64,000 bases of DNA. Source: Phallusia mammillata. Taxonomy: Eukaryota; Chordata; Ascidiacea; Phlebobranchia; Ascidiidae. Positions 10,643-24,490 of this stretch are shown one piece after another. The notes under the pieces were generated by a model, which was not told where the DNA came from, did not search any database, and was given only the letters and a program-made list of their open reading frames with translations. A program made the position numbers and the translations under genes. Positions within the stretch are counted from its first letter, which is position 1; every line of letters begins with the position of its first letter. The stretch lies in the NCBI GenBank assembly GCA_003260075.1, contig QLIY01000227.1:1-64000 (forward strand), written 5' to 3'.

Positions 10643-13600
10643 TTAAATTGGATGAAATACTTTAATATTGTTGGTGCCACTTTCTGTAAGGTATACAGCC
10701 CCACTTGTATCAACCTTCAAGTCGAAGGGATTTTGTAAATCCTCTTCTTTGATCACGTGACACTGAAAACTTCCGGTGGTTGCGTCAAAGGACGAAATTC
10801 GATTGTTGCCCCAATCAGCCACTAACAGGGATCCATTGGGGGCTGAATTGAGGGTAATTTGACCCCCAGGGACGTGTGCAACTCCGCAGGGGCTTATAAA
10901 TTCCCCATCTTCATGTCCTTGATAAAAAAAAAGCAGCCACATCGTGATTTTACAACCAAATATTCTCACAATAGTTTAGTACGTAGTAGAATTGGATCTA
11001 GTCATTTAAAGGAGTGTAATTAGGGTTAGAAGTTTAGTTGTTGTGTTAAAGATTGCCATGACTTATAATCGAAGTTTTTTTTCCAAATTTAAATGGTACT
11101 AAATGCGATTTTAAATCCACCATAATCGTGATGTGACCGGTACAAAACCAATCACACATTCCCAGTAGAGTCTTTAAAGTGTTTACCAAGCACCCATAAA
11201 GTGTAATTCAAGTACACTTTTAGAGTACATCAATAATTTAGTCGTTTTGCCACTTGTAGAGTAAACTGCTGTAATGAACATACTAGACACCAACATAACA
11301 AGGGGGAATAATTCCGAAGTACTCTTGGTATGGGCATATTTAAGAGTTTCGTTCGAACGAAACTATGGTTGTAATGTTACCCCATTAGTCACATTTTAAG
11401 TGTCATCGCTTATTTGTCTGTTTAACGACTGTTTGTATAATACTTTGTCAATTATTAACAACGTAAGAGGAAACTGGTTTCGTTTTATGGATAATATTAC
11501 CTATTTTAAATACGCAGTCAATGGTTGAGCGTTTTAAATGCAACAACCCTTAGAGTTTGAATTTTTATTTTCCCTCCTAGTAATGTAACCCTGGCGGTGG
11601 TGGAAACTGTTAAGTGTAGTTCTTGAAATCAGCACTCGAAAATTTTACTATGTGTCTGACAAACGAGCACACAAGGTTTCAGGAGCAGGCTAAAGTGGCA
11701 CAATTACCCCTTCTTCCAATTGTTATCGTCGGCTCCCTAGAATTCCGAAAATCGTAGCCCATTACCACATGACCCTCAGAATCACTGACGTAAGTTTCTG
11801 TGTCGCTTCCATGTCTAAAAAAATCAAACGTCAAGTTCAAGAACATGGATTCTTTAAAGACTCTTTTTAGCCTGTCAAGTGGTTGTTTCGTGGAGAACGA
11901 TGTACAGGATGGTGTTATTTCAATAATTAATGAAATAAACCCCCCCCCCATCACTGACGTAAGTTTCTGTGTCGCTTCCATGTCTAAAAAAATCAAAGGT
12001 CGAGTTTAAGAACATGGATTCTTTAAAGACTCATTTTAGCCTGTTAAGTGGTTGTTTCGTGGAGAACGATGTACATGATGCGGTGCTATTTCAATAATTA
12101 ATGAAATAACATTAAAAGTTCATTTGAAACATTAATTTGAGTTAGTACGAGTTTCACTCGGGTTCGGCCCACATTATTAAAAATCAAACATGTTTTGACA
12201 AAATTTTACATAAACGGGCGAAACAATTTTTAGTCTTATAATTTTCGTCAAAAAAGGACCAATACAAACTTGGACTCACTTGAAAGTCACGAACTCAGGC
12301 CATCCAACCTTGGTGTCTTGTGTTGAATCGATTGCACATTCAGCGTTGCCTGTGACGTAACAAAGCATACTGTTAGTCAGGGACACACAAAGGCGGGGCC
12401 GGGTTTTTCTAAACCTCATGCAAACAACCTACCTGTTCGTATGTCAAACATTAGAATCCGCCACTTGCGCAATAACCTTATGTCTGTCGTCACAAAGGTC
12501 TGATTGCATGGATGCATTATGACGCAGCGGGGATTTTGAAGTTTGGCAGCACGTCCTAGCTTTCGTAAGGTGGCGCCTTTCACGGTATCGACCACGCAGA
12601 TGTCGCCGCTCGAACTGCTAGCGCAAAGCACGTGACGTGACGTGTATGACGCAAGGCCGCGGGGATTTCCCGGCACGTTGATAGAAGATCTTAAAAGTAA
12701 CATAAACAGGTTTAGCTTTGTTATTTAGGACAGTGTTTCTCAGTAACTTAGCCGTGGTACACTACTATGCCGTGTATGAAATTGTCCTTCATATATTATG
12801 TTTTGGTGTGTGCAACTCTATGCATGGTAAGGACACAGTTTGCAAAGCCTGTAAACTTACTTATGCTTTCCTTTGTATGAGTAAATGTCCATGCAGTCGC
12901 CATGGCAGTCAGTTGCATAAATGTCCCCGCTTTGATCAATCGAATGACCTTCAAACGAAAAATGTTGTTGGTTTTAAAGGACCAACGTATACCAACAACA
13001 GAAGTAAAAAAATGATTGAAGAGGAGGATTAGCTTTTTTAGGAGGATTGTTTTTTTTTAATTTCGGAGGCAACAATTTCTCCAAAAATAGCAGTTTTCTA
13101 TTTTTTTTGAAAGACTGCACAGCCTTATTTTTTTGTTAGTTTGTTACTGTTGCATTGCCATGAAACCTTGGCGTTTTTTACTGTACTTTTTGCCAACATT
13201 AAAGCTACTGTTTAGTGCAGATGTTATGTTACCTGGTGTGCGATTAACTGATATATATGGGGTGGAGAGCGCACATTGTCCGTGGCTTATTTCCAAAATC
13301 ATCATGTAGTCGACAAAATCGTTTTTCTCAACACTGGTTGGCGATCGTTTTAGTACGTCATAATCGGGAAACGAAAACACCGCTGGAGGGCTGTAAAGAG
13401 GTTAGATTCTTTAAATCACTGGCTTGTAAAGAGAAAATACAGTGGAATAGTTACTTTTCCAATATTCTACATTGCAGACTTCAAAGCAAGTTTGTATTTT
13501 AAAAACTTTATGGGTGGATTTTAGATAAAAAAATGTTCGGATTCAATTAAAAAAAACATTAAAAAGAGTCATTTCGTTTGGCAATTACTCCACCCAGTGA

Positions 13601-16600
13601 CATATAAATGTACGGTAAATCGCGAGATGCCTTAAACAGCGTTTTATCATTTTCTTTGAAACGCAAAAAATGTTTCAGATTAAAAGAGAATATGTGTACC
13701 GTCTTGGTGTGGCGCCACTGTGACTCGAAATCAACGAAACATCGACATAATCGTCATCTTCAGCATCAGCCTCGTCTTCAATGTCGGCATAGTCAGCATC
13801 ACATTCCAACATACCCGAATCCTTGACCACGTTCGGCGATTTAACCCTTTTTTCTACTTTTCTGTACATCATGCTGGGTGACATTGGACTCATCGAACCG
13901 CCACCTATAAAGCGTAGACTGGCCGAAGTAAACTTGATTGGAGACATACTTAATTCGCTTGACAGTTTACTTCGTGATCCCGCATCCTGAGTTATAATGC
14001 GGTTGTTGTAGTTACTTTGAGGGCTAAACTCGCCAGGTTCATCGTAGATCGCATCGTTATGTGAAATTTCAGCGGGACTTTCTTCATTATCTTCCGGCAA
14101 AGACTCGTATACTGCGCCAATCTCCTCTGGATTTACAATGCCTTGTTTCTTTCCTGATTGGTTATCGTACGTCACGCCCGTTTCTTCAGAAAAGGCGTTG
14201 TCTTCTGTAGGCGGAAGGTCATATATGTCGCTACTTTCTTCTGTATTTGATTTTAAGGTACCTGTAACAACTGCTACATCTTTAGGAGGCTGATCATATA
14301 TGTCTTCACCATCATTTTGCGATGTGCACAAAACTGGTATTGTTTTTTCGTTTGATGTTTTTTTCGTAAAGTTGCTGTGTGTTTCAATTGGTGGTGGTTC
14401 ATCGTAAATGTCATCTTCTGCAACTTGCCGATGGTATTCATTGCCAAGTGTCTCAATATCTTTTGAAGGCTCGTCGTAAACATCGTCACACGCAAGTTGG
14501 TTAGAATTTTCAATTACATTATCAGTTACCTTTGTCGCTCCTGACCTTTCTTGTGTAACAGTGGAGGTAGTTGTACTCAAGCTTTGTACCGTTGGTGTCG
14601 TATTTTCGTCCGAGCCAGTCTGAGAAATGAACACGTCATCTGGCGTCACGTCATAAATTACGTCACCGTCATCACTGGACACCAGACCGCTGTCGCGTTG
14701 CAAAGTTTCACTGTTTGATTCCACGCTGGTGACAACTATACGAAACTGGTCATCAGTCGCTGGTGTATCATAAATAAACATTTCCTCATTTTGTGTGACA
14801 TCATTTGACAACGATTCCGTACGACTGGATTGGCTTTGACGAAGCAAGTTGTTACGCATGACCTTTTGTCCAAGTTCAAGTGTCTGTCTTCTTTCTCCAG
14901 CAGCAGTATTGAAATGCATTGGGCTTGGTATTGGTGTGTCTGTATGAATATGAGGAATACATTCAACCGCTGGCGAATTAGGAATATCATAAATTACAAT
15001 GTCGGAAGTTATTCTATCCCCCTTGATCTCCAAGTTACGAACTCGATGCAAACCATCGCTTTCGTCATCAACACGAGACGGTGACTTTGATTTCTTTTTT
15101 AGTGCAATTCCTAATTGAGTTAAAAAATCCTGAGTGGGTGGTTTAAATTCTGCTGATTTGGACTCGGTTATTTCATTTTCTGTTTTAGGAGAATTGTGTA
15201 TAAGAGCTTCATGTTCAACAACTGCTGATGTATCGTCATTTGCTGAGTCATATTTAGGAGAAAGCGCGGTTTCTGACACTGATAGCGAATCGTCTGAACA
15301 AGAGAAATCGGCTAAACTTGGATTCATACTAGTTTCAATAGGAACTTCCAAAAATTGACCACTGCTGAAATCAGAATCCTTCTTTTTTGACTTTTTGTTC
15401 TTTTTCGATTTGGCTTTTGCCTCTTTGGGGGAGAGTTTGGGCGTGGAAGATTTAGAATCGCCTTTTTTCTTTTTCTTCTCACTCGACTTTGGACTTGACT
15501 TTGACGAAGATTTGGGTGAAAATTTCAATTTGTTTAAAAAACCTGCAAGACGAGTTGGCGTCTTTTCACTTGATTCCACGTCCGACTGAGCCACGGGAAC
15601 CGGTTCTTCTTTGGCATCAAAACCAGAGTCTTCTTTTTTCTTTCCGATAAATGCTTCACCATCATTGGGACTTTTATCCACAACCACGTTTGTAGCGATC
15701 AACAAATCATTCCTTTGCATTACCATGTATTCATCACTGTCAGTATCGCTTGCAATCGGCTTGTTGAAGATTTTATTCATTATTTCCCTACTCTTGGTCC
15801 ATTGCTTTGTTTCTTGTATCGCCACAGGTGTGACATCGACGTCTGTTGGTTCCACGTAATCCTGTACGGTAGCCGATTTCGCTGTATCAGTTTCTCTATC
15901 ACCTGACGGTTGTGGTGGCTCGTTCTCCTCAGTCACTTGGTCGTATATTTCATCATTTTCACGCACAGTGAGTATGGAAACCGTATCTTCTGCATCGGAC
16001 CCATGTACGCTTTCCTTCTCTTCAATCAGCAATGTTTCAAAGGCTGTACTGCTGTACGATAACGGTGCTTGTTCTTTGTCGTCCATCAGAATATTCTGTT
16101 GATTGTTGTTAGCATATACCGGATCTTCTGCGTCGGAAAAATCGCTGTCAATATCGCTGACTTCGCATTTTTCGGCCTCCATTCGTATTTCAGCAAAAAC
16201 GTCATCGATGAACTGATATTCACATGACCCCGGTTCAGCGATGTCAGGCGTCTGAGGCTCAAAAGCTGTATCCCACGATAATGCTCGTACTGTACTTTCC
16301 GCTATTTCTTCGTACCTAAAAATAGCAACTGAACATGAAATCAAATCATAGAATAAGTAGGTTTCCCATCTAGTGAGTAGGTTGCCTACCCTTCTACTTG
16401 TGACCAGAAACTCTTTCTATCACTTAAGAGAACGATGGATAAAAATAAATTGTCAGCGATTGACGCACAAGACATTTGAGTTTAAACTTCAACAAAGTCT
16501 GCCTTACTGCCCTAAAGCTAAATACACCTCAATCTCTGATCAAATGTAAGCCATCGCCGTTATCATAACAATCGCCGATGACATAGAGCCGTTTACAACC

Positions 16601-16839
16601 AGTATATCATTGATACCCTAAAATAACTACATCTGCAACCGTTATCTATTCATATTAGATTTGCCTGCACATGATGCTATACCGTACGTAGGGCGCAAAA
16701 TCTGTTGATATAACATGAGTTTTTGCTTTCGTATATCCCTATACCCGCTGTCTACAAACGTTAGCTTTGCGCACAGTTGAGTATTTCCATCGTACATCAC
16801 TTCGGCAGTTTGTTTGCATTTGTGTTCTTCATAAAACCC

Positions 16840-16937
<98 letters not shown>

Positions 16938-19900
16938 ATACTGTACAAACTGAACAAGTAGGCTGAAAACAGGTGCTAAACTGTAGCCTACAAACTACAC
17001 ACAGAAGTTGTAATGTTTCTTTTGCATCCCAAGCTACCAAAACTCTACGCTTGTGTAGAAAAGTTAAACGAGGTTAATGCGCACAAAGCCAAAAAGCCCC
17101 CTTTTCTGTTTGTTGTTACATGAACGAAATCCCTCGCCTAATGCCCACACAAGCGAGGCTTTGTACCGTCTCTGCCCATTACCTCTGATCTCACAGCACA
17201 ATGCTTTACTTATCAATAAACTTACATCAAACGGCATCTGGGACTCTCAGTAAGAAATGCTAACTTTACAACCTAATAAAGCGATTGGAAACAGGGTTAC
17301 TCATTGAAGTGTCGTTCTATGTTACACTCAAATGTCTAAATTCCATCTTTGAAACAACACTTTTTTCGATAATTTCGTTCTCTTGAAAGTTGCTTGACTT
17401 TTCGTGCCTAGACGCACTTATTTCTACAAAGGGATAGGTATTGTGGTTTTGTTAAGCAAGCATGGTTTCGTATTTGTTGACTGATTTTGTGTGTTCAATT
17501 TTGTCTTGGATACAGTGTCAATACAAAGTAAGGGCGGACTCCTCAACCTTGATACCGCTAGAGGATAAACCAACAACGTCTTATTGATTTTTGTGGAAAC
17601 TAAACTCATTTTGCAACACAGTAATACAGGGGTGTCCAAACTGCGGCCCGCGGGCCAAATGCGGCCCCCAAAGGCATTTTAAGTGGCCCGCGGCTGTTTT
17701 TTTTAAAATTGTGTTGCGTATGGCCCGCCATAGTTTGGAACTTTGGATTAAGTTTTTGGGTTTTGGCGACGCTACATCACGCAAAAGCTTTCCATGGAAC
17801 TTCATTTACCGGTAAAAAGGAAGGTGCTGACTCAACAAAATTGCAAAATTTCCTTAAATCCTGTAAATTTGTGTCTTAATTCTGAAAAAACGTTGGCCCG
17901 CGGGCGTCTTTACCTGGTAAATTTTGGCCCCCGTTAAAAAAAGTTTGGACACCCCTGCAGTAATACCAGACATTATATAACTTACAGTAGGCTCTTTTAG
18001 TAAAGGGTTCTAGAACTTTACTTTTGTTGTCAGTTTTTAGATGATTATAATGATGCCAAAAACAACCTCCAATTCTTTTAAATCTAATTTTGCATTTACT
18101 GTTCAACCATATTGGATGAATGTTGAACTTACAAGTGATTTTCAGTTTCCACTGTAGTCGATTGTGCTCTTCGGTCTTTCATCCCACCAAAGTCTGTTAT
18201 TTTGTCCCAATCCTCGCGCAAATGAGACTGTCGAAAGCCGACGGTCTTAGAAACTCTAAAAAAAGTAATGTGTTTTGGGTTTAAGTGTTTTTGTGTACCC
18301 GCTAACAATGCGGCAGATAAGTATAAACTCCATGTAAAAAATTGATTGTACTTTTAAAATTCCATTTTACAAGATTGATTGGTTTTAAATTTGCGCATGA
18401 TTACCACAATGTGGACAAAAGTTTTTCCTTTCTCTGTAGAGTGATACTTTGTCATATTTACTTTAAGAAAAGATTTACTCTGCATTGCCATACCGGTTTC
18501 TTTTGCTATGCCTTTCCTTGGTCTTTCGAAGAACTGGGTTCCAGTTTTCCTCGTCAATATCACCACCAGCGATTCTTGAGCGCATGGTTTTGCTGTATTT
18601 GCGACTTTGTGACCTTTTCGGGGTTTTAGTCGGCGTAACGCTTTGATTTCGACTCTTTCGGGTCCTACGAGTGTCAAGCCCCCCCCCCTTTGTCCCAATC
18701 CTCGCGCAAATGAGACTGTCGAAAGCCGACGGTCTTCGAAACTCTACGAAAAAAACAGTCATGCGTTTTTGGTTTAAGTTTTTGTTTCTTCGCTAACGAC
18801 ACGGTAGATCAGTATAAGCTTATAAAGTGGCTGTACTTATAAATTATATTTTACAAGATTGATTGCTTTAAAATTTGTGCATGATTACTACAATTTGGAC
18901 AAAAGTTTTTCCTTTCTGTATAGTGTGATACTTTGTTACATTTACTTTAAGAAAAGATTTACTCTGCATTGCCGTACCGGTTTCTTTTGCTATGCCTTTC
19001 CTTGGTCTTTCGAAGAACTGGGTTCCAGTTTTCTTCGTCAATATCGCCACCAGCGATTCTCGAGCGCAGAGTTTTGCTGTATTTGCGACTTTGTGACCTT
19101 TTCGGAGTTTTCGTCGGCGTAACGCTTTGATTTCGACTCTTTCGGGTCCGACGCGTGTCTAAATTCAAGACAGCACCGTCGTCCACGTGCCAGCTCTCGT
19201 CAGATTTCCCGCCAAAATCTTCGCCGAACCTCGGAACAGCCTGGCGTCGGTTAGCGCTGGTTGTTACTTTCATGGACATTGCACGTTTTACTTTAGACAG
19301 GGTGTTTTTATATCCGGATGATTTCCGGCGGTTTGAAGGCCCGTTCCCGAGAACATCGCTGTGCGGGCGCACTGGAGAATTTTCAACTGACTCTTGTTGG
19401 GTCGAAGGAGACCTCCCCCCCCCCGAACCTCGGAACAGCCTGGCGTCGGTTAGCGCTGGTTGTTACTTTCATAGACATTGCTCGTTTTACTTTCGACAGG
19501 GTGTTTTTATATCCGGATGATTTCCGGCGGTTTGAAGGCCCGCTTCCGAGAACATCGCTGTGCGGGCGCACTGGCGAATTTTCAACTGAGTCTTGTTGGA
19601 CCGAAGGAGACCTAGTGCGTCGCATAGTAGATATTCGCCTCTTAACTTCACGCAAGGCTTTCCTGGGAGATTTTGACTGCAATTTATCTCCATCGGGTTC
19701 TTTGTCGCATACCACAAAGGCCCCTTGGACTTCAAGCTCGATTTCATTTGGGACGCTGTTCTTTTTATTTCTCTCCTCAATTTCCACGATCATTTTTGCG
19801 ATTTGAGCATTTTCCTCTTGTTGTAGCTTTTCCTCTTCTCTTCGCATTTTTCTTTCTTCAGTGCGCTTTTTCTTTTCCAACATCTCTTCTTCTGTTTGAA

Positions 19901-21313
19901 TTTCCTCATTGCGTAGTCCTGCCTTGTCTTGAAGGACATCCAGTAATCCTTCTTGTAAAACTTTTGAATCTCGCTTTGTAGATTTAAAAAAGCCAGTTCC
20001 TTTTCTGGATCTCGGAGATTTTGCAGACAAATCATCTTGAAGATCTGAGCTGGATTCTATTTCACACGTGTATAGCTTCTCTTCTAGTCGTGTATCTTTG
20101 TTTTCGGTAAAATTGGTAGGTGATTTATTGATTGTTATCTTCCTAGGTGCTGGTTTTGGTGCGTTATCAATTCGGTTGATTTTTAGTCTCGGCGCAGGCT
20201 GTGGGCTACCCTGCATCATAGTTGCTTCAGTTTCATCCGTCGTTAGTGCAATATTACTAGCCGCAAGATTACTGTCGCTCTGTCCGAAATCTTCAGTAGT
20301 TGTTGTAGCAGAGTTTTTCCTTGCAAAATCTTCGAAATCTTGAGTTAGACTTTCGTTGTCGAAATTCACTTTAAATGTCCCTTCATTGTCATCCTGCACA
20401 ATTTCCTCCAACTGAAGCAAGCTTCTTCCTCGGGTATTACGCAAAGAAGGGTCGAGATGGAATTCCTGCATATTACCTTGACTTTTTCTTGGGCTGCGCA
20501 TAGTATTCATGTACTGTTTAATGCTTTTAAACACAGTTGAGTTGTTTCCGCTTTGTGGAAAGCTGTTGCGAGTATAATTTCCGGGAATATCAGCTGTGTC
20601 GTCAGACTTCGTTGATTTAATTGCTGTGTCACCATGTTCTCTGACTTCTGACTCAGCAATTTGGTCCCCCCCCCCCTTGTGGAAAGCTGTTGCGAGTATA
20701 ATTTCCGGGAATATCAGCTGTGTCATCAGACTGCGTTGATTTAATTGCTGTTTCACCATGTTCTCTGATTTCTGACTCAGCAATTTGGTATTTGTTGCTA
20801 AGCAGGAACGGCAAGTCAAATGTTTGTTGTTTTGGTGACTTAGGTGAGAATTTCGAAGCAGTTGGTTTAGATTTTGTAAGAGCCTGTGCAAATGGCAATT
20901 CGAGTGAATCCTTCTTCTTTTTCGGCGAATTAGTTGACCTTGTAGGGCTTGAGTGCTGCTTGTATGTCTGGAAACATGACAACAGGGTAAAAGTTTGGAA
21001 TTCGTAAAGAAAAGCACAATCATATATGCGATCGACTTAAAAAGGATCCGTATACTGCTTTTGTTATTTGTGGATATTTAAAATCAAAATTCCGTTTAAG
21101 TGCGCATATTACAAAGTAGAAAAAATGGTTAACCAAGCCATTGCGATTTTATGGACAGTTGCTTTTTACCCATTTTAAATTGAAAACATGCTTAGTAGGT
21201 AACTTTACAGTCCTAAATATGTTGGTAGTTTTAAAGACATAGCTTACTTTGTCTGATGGGGGACTTCTTTCAGATGCCCCTAGTGTCATAAACTTTCGTC
21301 TTAAATTCTCCAT
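10643..21313 (-). CDS. Giant NHL-repeat protein with Tyr-x-x-Pro motif array, nested in the cadherin intron
   Basis: Exons on the minus strand, all phase-compatible: 21313-21248 (MENLRRKFMTLG; an in-frame ATG also lies at 21352), 20967-18978, 18255-18133, 16315-13700, 13390-13233, 12948-12861, 12689-12433, 12349-12280, 11814-11708, 10917-10643. After removing duplicated pieces the product is about 1,800 aa. The N-terminal two-thirds is low-complexity and charged: Ser/Pro/Lys-rich tracts, a Glu/Lys/Arg-rich likely coiled coil near 19750-19930, and a 2.6-kb exon with eight YxxP motifs (YDEP, YDQP, YDLP, YDIP, YDTP, YVEP). The last six exons encode NHL-type blades (for example GSLLVADWGNNRISSFD) and end KVFHPI. 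No signal peptide or transmembrane segment is seen. Inferred role: cytoplasmic scaffold whose tyrosines, once phosphorylated, could recruit SH2 proteins. C-runs and allelic copies interrupt exon 2, so its exact length is uncertain. Confidence 0.85.
11780..12110. repeat. Duplicated segment around a 10-C run in an NHL-gene intron
   Basis: 11780-11939 and 11950-12110 are near-identical copies separated by 11940-11949. The second copy repeats part of the exon at 11708-11814 and is probably not a real extra exon. Confidence 0.85.
16843..16937. other. C-run, probable gap placeholder
   Basis: 95 consecutive C inside an intron. It generates the false poly-Gly and poly-Pro ORFs here. Confidence 0.65.
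17627..17957. mobile_element. hAT-type MITE with perfect 8-bp TSD
   Basis: Terminal inverted repeats CAGGGGTGTCCAAACT and AGTTTGGACACCCCTG are perfect complements. The element is bracketed by identical target-site duplications CAGTAATA (17619-17626 and 17958-17965). Subterminal GGCCCGCGGGCC palindromes are typical of this group. Length is 331 bp and it encodes no transposase. Confidence 0.95.
18201..19163. repeat. Duplicated exon/intron block in the large NHL gene
   Basis: 18201-18678 and 18689-19163 are two versions of the same stretch (end of exon 2, intron, start of exon 3) separated by the C-run 18679-18688. The model uses 20967-18978 as exon 2 and 18255-18133 as exon 3, treating the middle partial copies as allelic. 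Confidence 0.8.
19226..19611. repeat. Duplicated coding block around a 10-C run (exon 2 of the large NHL gene)
   Basis: 19226-19414 and 19425-19611 encode the same peptide (VKRAMSMKVTTSANRR region) with small differences, separated by 19415-19424. The true protein probably has one copy. Confidence 0.85.
20553..20789. repeat. Duplicated coding block around an 11-C run (exon 2 of the large NHL gene)
   Basis: 20553-20665 and 20677-20789 encode the same peptide (KSDDTADIPGNYTRNSFPQ region) with I/V, E/D and Q/K differences, separated by 20666-20676. Confidence 0.85.
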
Positions 21314-24050
21314 GTTCGTTGCTTTGCATTTGTTGCCTATGTCATTTTGCATAGTTTTTAATTAAAATTTACGTTGTCAGTATACAGTACACCTGCGGAA
21401 CAAAAAGACAACTTTGCTTAAGCCTGAATTTCCTACGAAACTCTTGCGCTTTTAAGAAAATAATCACCACCTCTTATAGACTAGTTTTGCTATCAGCCAG
21501 CACGCTTTGCTTTTTGTTAAAGACAAACCATTTGAATTGCAGTCATAATCTTGTCTTCAACCCCCCATCTTGTTGGCCCCCCCCCCAGAAAATAATCACC
21601 ACCTCTTATAGACTAGTTTTGCTATCAGCCAGCATGCTTTGCTTTTTGTTAAAGACAAACCAGTTGAATTGCAGTCATAATCTTGTCTTCAGCCCCCCAT
21701 CTTGTTGATGCTGTTTATTAAAAACGCAAATATTACTTGTCAAGGCATAACAAAACCAGGTAGCGTTTGTTTAATACTGATTGCCATTCTTGTTGATCAC
21801 AATAACGTGTCGGTTCTTTGTCTTGTTTCCGCTTCTTTCGCTTTTCCGGTATACGCTTGTCTGCGTTTGTTGTTTGCAAAATTTTAGCGTCTCACAAACA
21901 CACACGTAACAGAAAAGACTCTGATGGCTTGAGTTGTTCAGTCACAACATAACACCATTATTTGACAACAGATGTAGTCCTAAATACATGATCTGGTCCC
22001 TGGTTTGAACATTAGCTTGCATTGACAGCCTATTTCATGTCGGTTTAAATCCTTTCAGTGACATTGCATTATGGTTGAGTCTAGGTATAAATATTTTCTA
22101 AAAATGTATAGGTCTAAACTTTTCTTGACTAATTTGGTCTAATATTGTATAACGCACTGCAAAAAAGTGAATTTTCAGTCTTTCCTGGACAACATACCTA
22201 GATAAAACTTATCTCTCAAACGCACAACCTTTAAAGTACTCATAAAAGTTCTGTATGAACTCAACAATACGGTACGCATAGTGCGCTGCAAGACTTGTGT
22301 TTAGGTCGACAAAATAAATTACCACAAAGCCCCAAGCACTGGTGGTCCTAAAGTAATTTCAGGCCATTGTAATTACGTGAAAGACGAAACCGTGATTACC
22401 TGTCCTGTATACGCATCTGTTTATGCCTTTGCTGCCATGACTTGCATCAAATTAAGCAGGTTTTAAACCAGCAAAGTTTTACGCTCTAAATGAAAAGTGT
22501 TACTAATTCTTTCCATCTTCACGGGTTAACCCCGTCAATAGGCTATGAAGGTATATACTATACTTAGGACATATATTACTTAAAGTGGCTAAAAAAACTT
22601 AACCCTGCGTCAACATTTTGCGTTTTATGAAATCGTTTCAAACTATCCAAGTCATATTTGTTAAAATCTCGACAGAAAACGCAAACCCCAACCTTTTAAT
22701 GTTGTTTTTACTCACTGACCATTTACATGACAGCGTTTATTTGTTCAGATGTTCATAAGGCGTATTCCAAAATAATCAACCTCTTTTGACGCTCGTGCCC
22801 CTGTCTCACTGTTCATAAGTGACGCGTAACAGGATTGTTTCACCCAGTTTTATTGTCTTTTGTCTGGGGCTCACCGCACTTCTACATCCAGAAATACGTA
22901 CCATTTCCTGAAACGATGCTAGGTGGGTTTTTTAATGGCTGCTGCGTGTTTTTGGTAGGAAAGTAGACGCAGCGGCAACGATGACGTGCCATAAGTGACG
23001 TCAGGAAACAATGTAATTCTCTGAACACAAAACCAATAACATTGCGTTGTTTCGGATATAATTAGCAACCGAATAAGGTCTACAGTACACAGTATAAAAT
23101 TTCCTTACTATCAGATGAAAATATACAATTCTCTTAACTGCAAACCCAAATGTTAATTATGCGTTTATTCCATTAGTATTCAAAAACCTGTCCGGGTCAT
23201 ACATACAATATTATCTACTGGACACTGTTCTTGACAATTAGATGTTGCACGTAAACGGCGTTAAAACGAGTGCAGCCCAGCCAACTGCCGCAAAAATTAA
23301 AAATACATCTCTTCAGTAAAGAGCCGTCCAAAAACTAACATAGTTGATAAATCGTATCAAGTACAAAAACATAGTTTTGCGGCAGTAACTGCCAAATTTA
23401 GACGTGTAAATGCGGCTTCCAAAACACAAACCTCGCCTCATTGCTGGACAACAGCTACAAAAGCTGACCGGCCCTGGCGTTTTTGCTTTGTTTTCGAAGT
23501 ATATGGGTTTACAATGCACATCTTCAAGCTTAAACAGGTGCATGTTACCTACTTAAGTGTCCTCACCTGCCATTATCAATAGTAGATTCATAACATTCTG
23601 GCTTAAGTGCGGAGGAATTCGACATATTGCTGATCAAGCGGTCAAATCGGCAAACCGTCGTTGACTAACATTTGAGTTTGTACGCAGGCCTTGGCCTTGG
23701 CATGACCACTGTTGTTAGTTAAAAATCCCAATGTGTTTGAGTTTTTTGTATGGTACTCTTTACGTCCATTCAAAAGTTTGAAACATTGGTCTGCATTTTG
23801 AGTTGAGTTTATTTCGCTTGGTGAAAGAAAACATACGACACAATAGCACTAAAAACAATCACCGGTTATGTGTGTTATATGTTATTCATAGCGACGTTTT
23901 ATCTTATTCAAGTCTGTTTTTAACACAGAAAGATTTTTGTGTAAAATCCTTATAACTGTCAATTCTTTTGGTGCATGAAACATGGAAAGTGAAAACAAAT
24001 AACAATTACTAAAACACAATTTAAGCTCTTTTCTGCCTAATTGTTTATAG

Positions 24051-24345
24051 TAGGAGTGGGCAACCTGCGGGCCAAATGCGGCCTTCATTAAAGGTTGTGT
24101 GGCCCGCAGAGATGCTTGGATTTCAAATGTACTGAAGAACGAGTCCAACTATTATATATTTTTGAGCAGATTAATGTGTCTGATGTTAGTTTTCTGCAAC
24201 CTGACAAAATGTGGCTAGAATCAAATGCGAATTATACTTATATTTGAGCATATTTGGTAATCAACAAAGTAAAATCAGGTGCAGCCCGCGGTCTAATTTT
24301 GGCAATTGTATTTGGCCCCACAGTAACAAAGGTTGCCCACCCCTG
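24051..24345. mobile_element. hAT-type MITE with perfect 8-bp TSD
   Basis: Ends are TAGGAGTGGGCAACCT (degenerate left end) and AGGTTGCCCACCCCTG-like (right end). They are bracketed by GTTTATAG at 24043-24050 and 24346-24353. Same family as the elements at 56881 and 63847. Confidence 0.93.
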
Positions 24346-24490
24346 GTTTATAGCTTCTTCGTCTCTACATTTTTGAGACCTTATTTGCAGCATTTAGTAG
24401 AGAGCATGGTTTAAATTGGTGTATTTTTATGACACAACTCCTCGGTATTCTTTTCCTATTTTGAAAAAGGTCCAATACAACACCTTAAAG

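Larger units (their letters stand above)
16316..18132. other. Intron 3 of the large NHL gene
   Basis: This intron contains a 95-base C-run (16843-16937) and one hAT-type element (17627-17957). I see no other exon in it. Confidence 0.6.

Noticed and set aside
15134-15906. Several plus-strand ORFs of 60-84 aa opposite the large NHL exon
   Set aside because: They are antisense shadows of the 2.6-kb coding exon. The minus frame is open throughout and joins neighbours in phase.
16642-17040. Poly-glycine / poly-proline ORFs on both strands
   Set aside because: They consist mostly of a 95-base C-run inside an intron. Flanking residues match no family and there are no splice signals.
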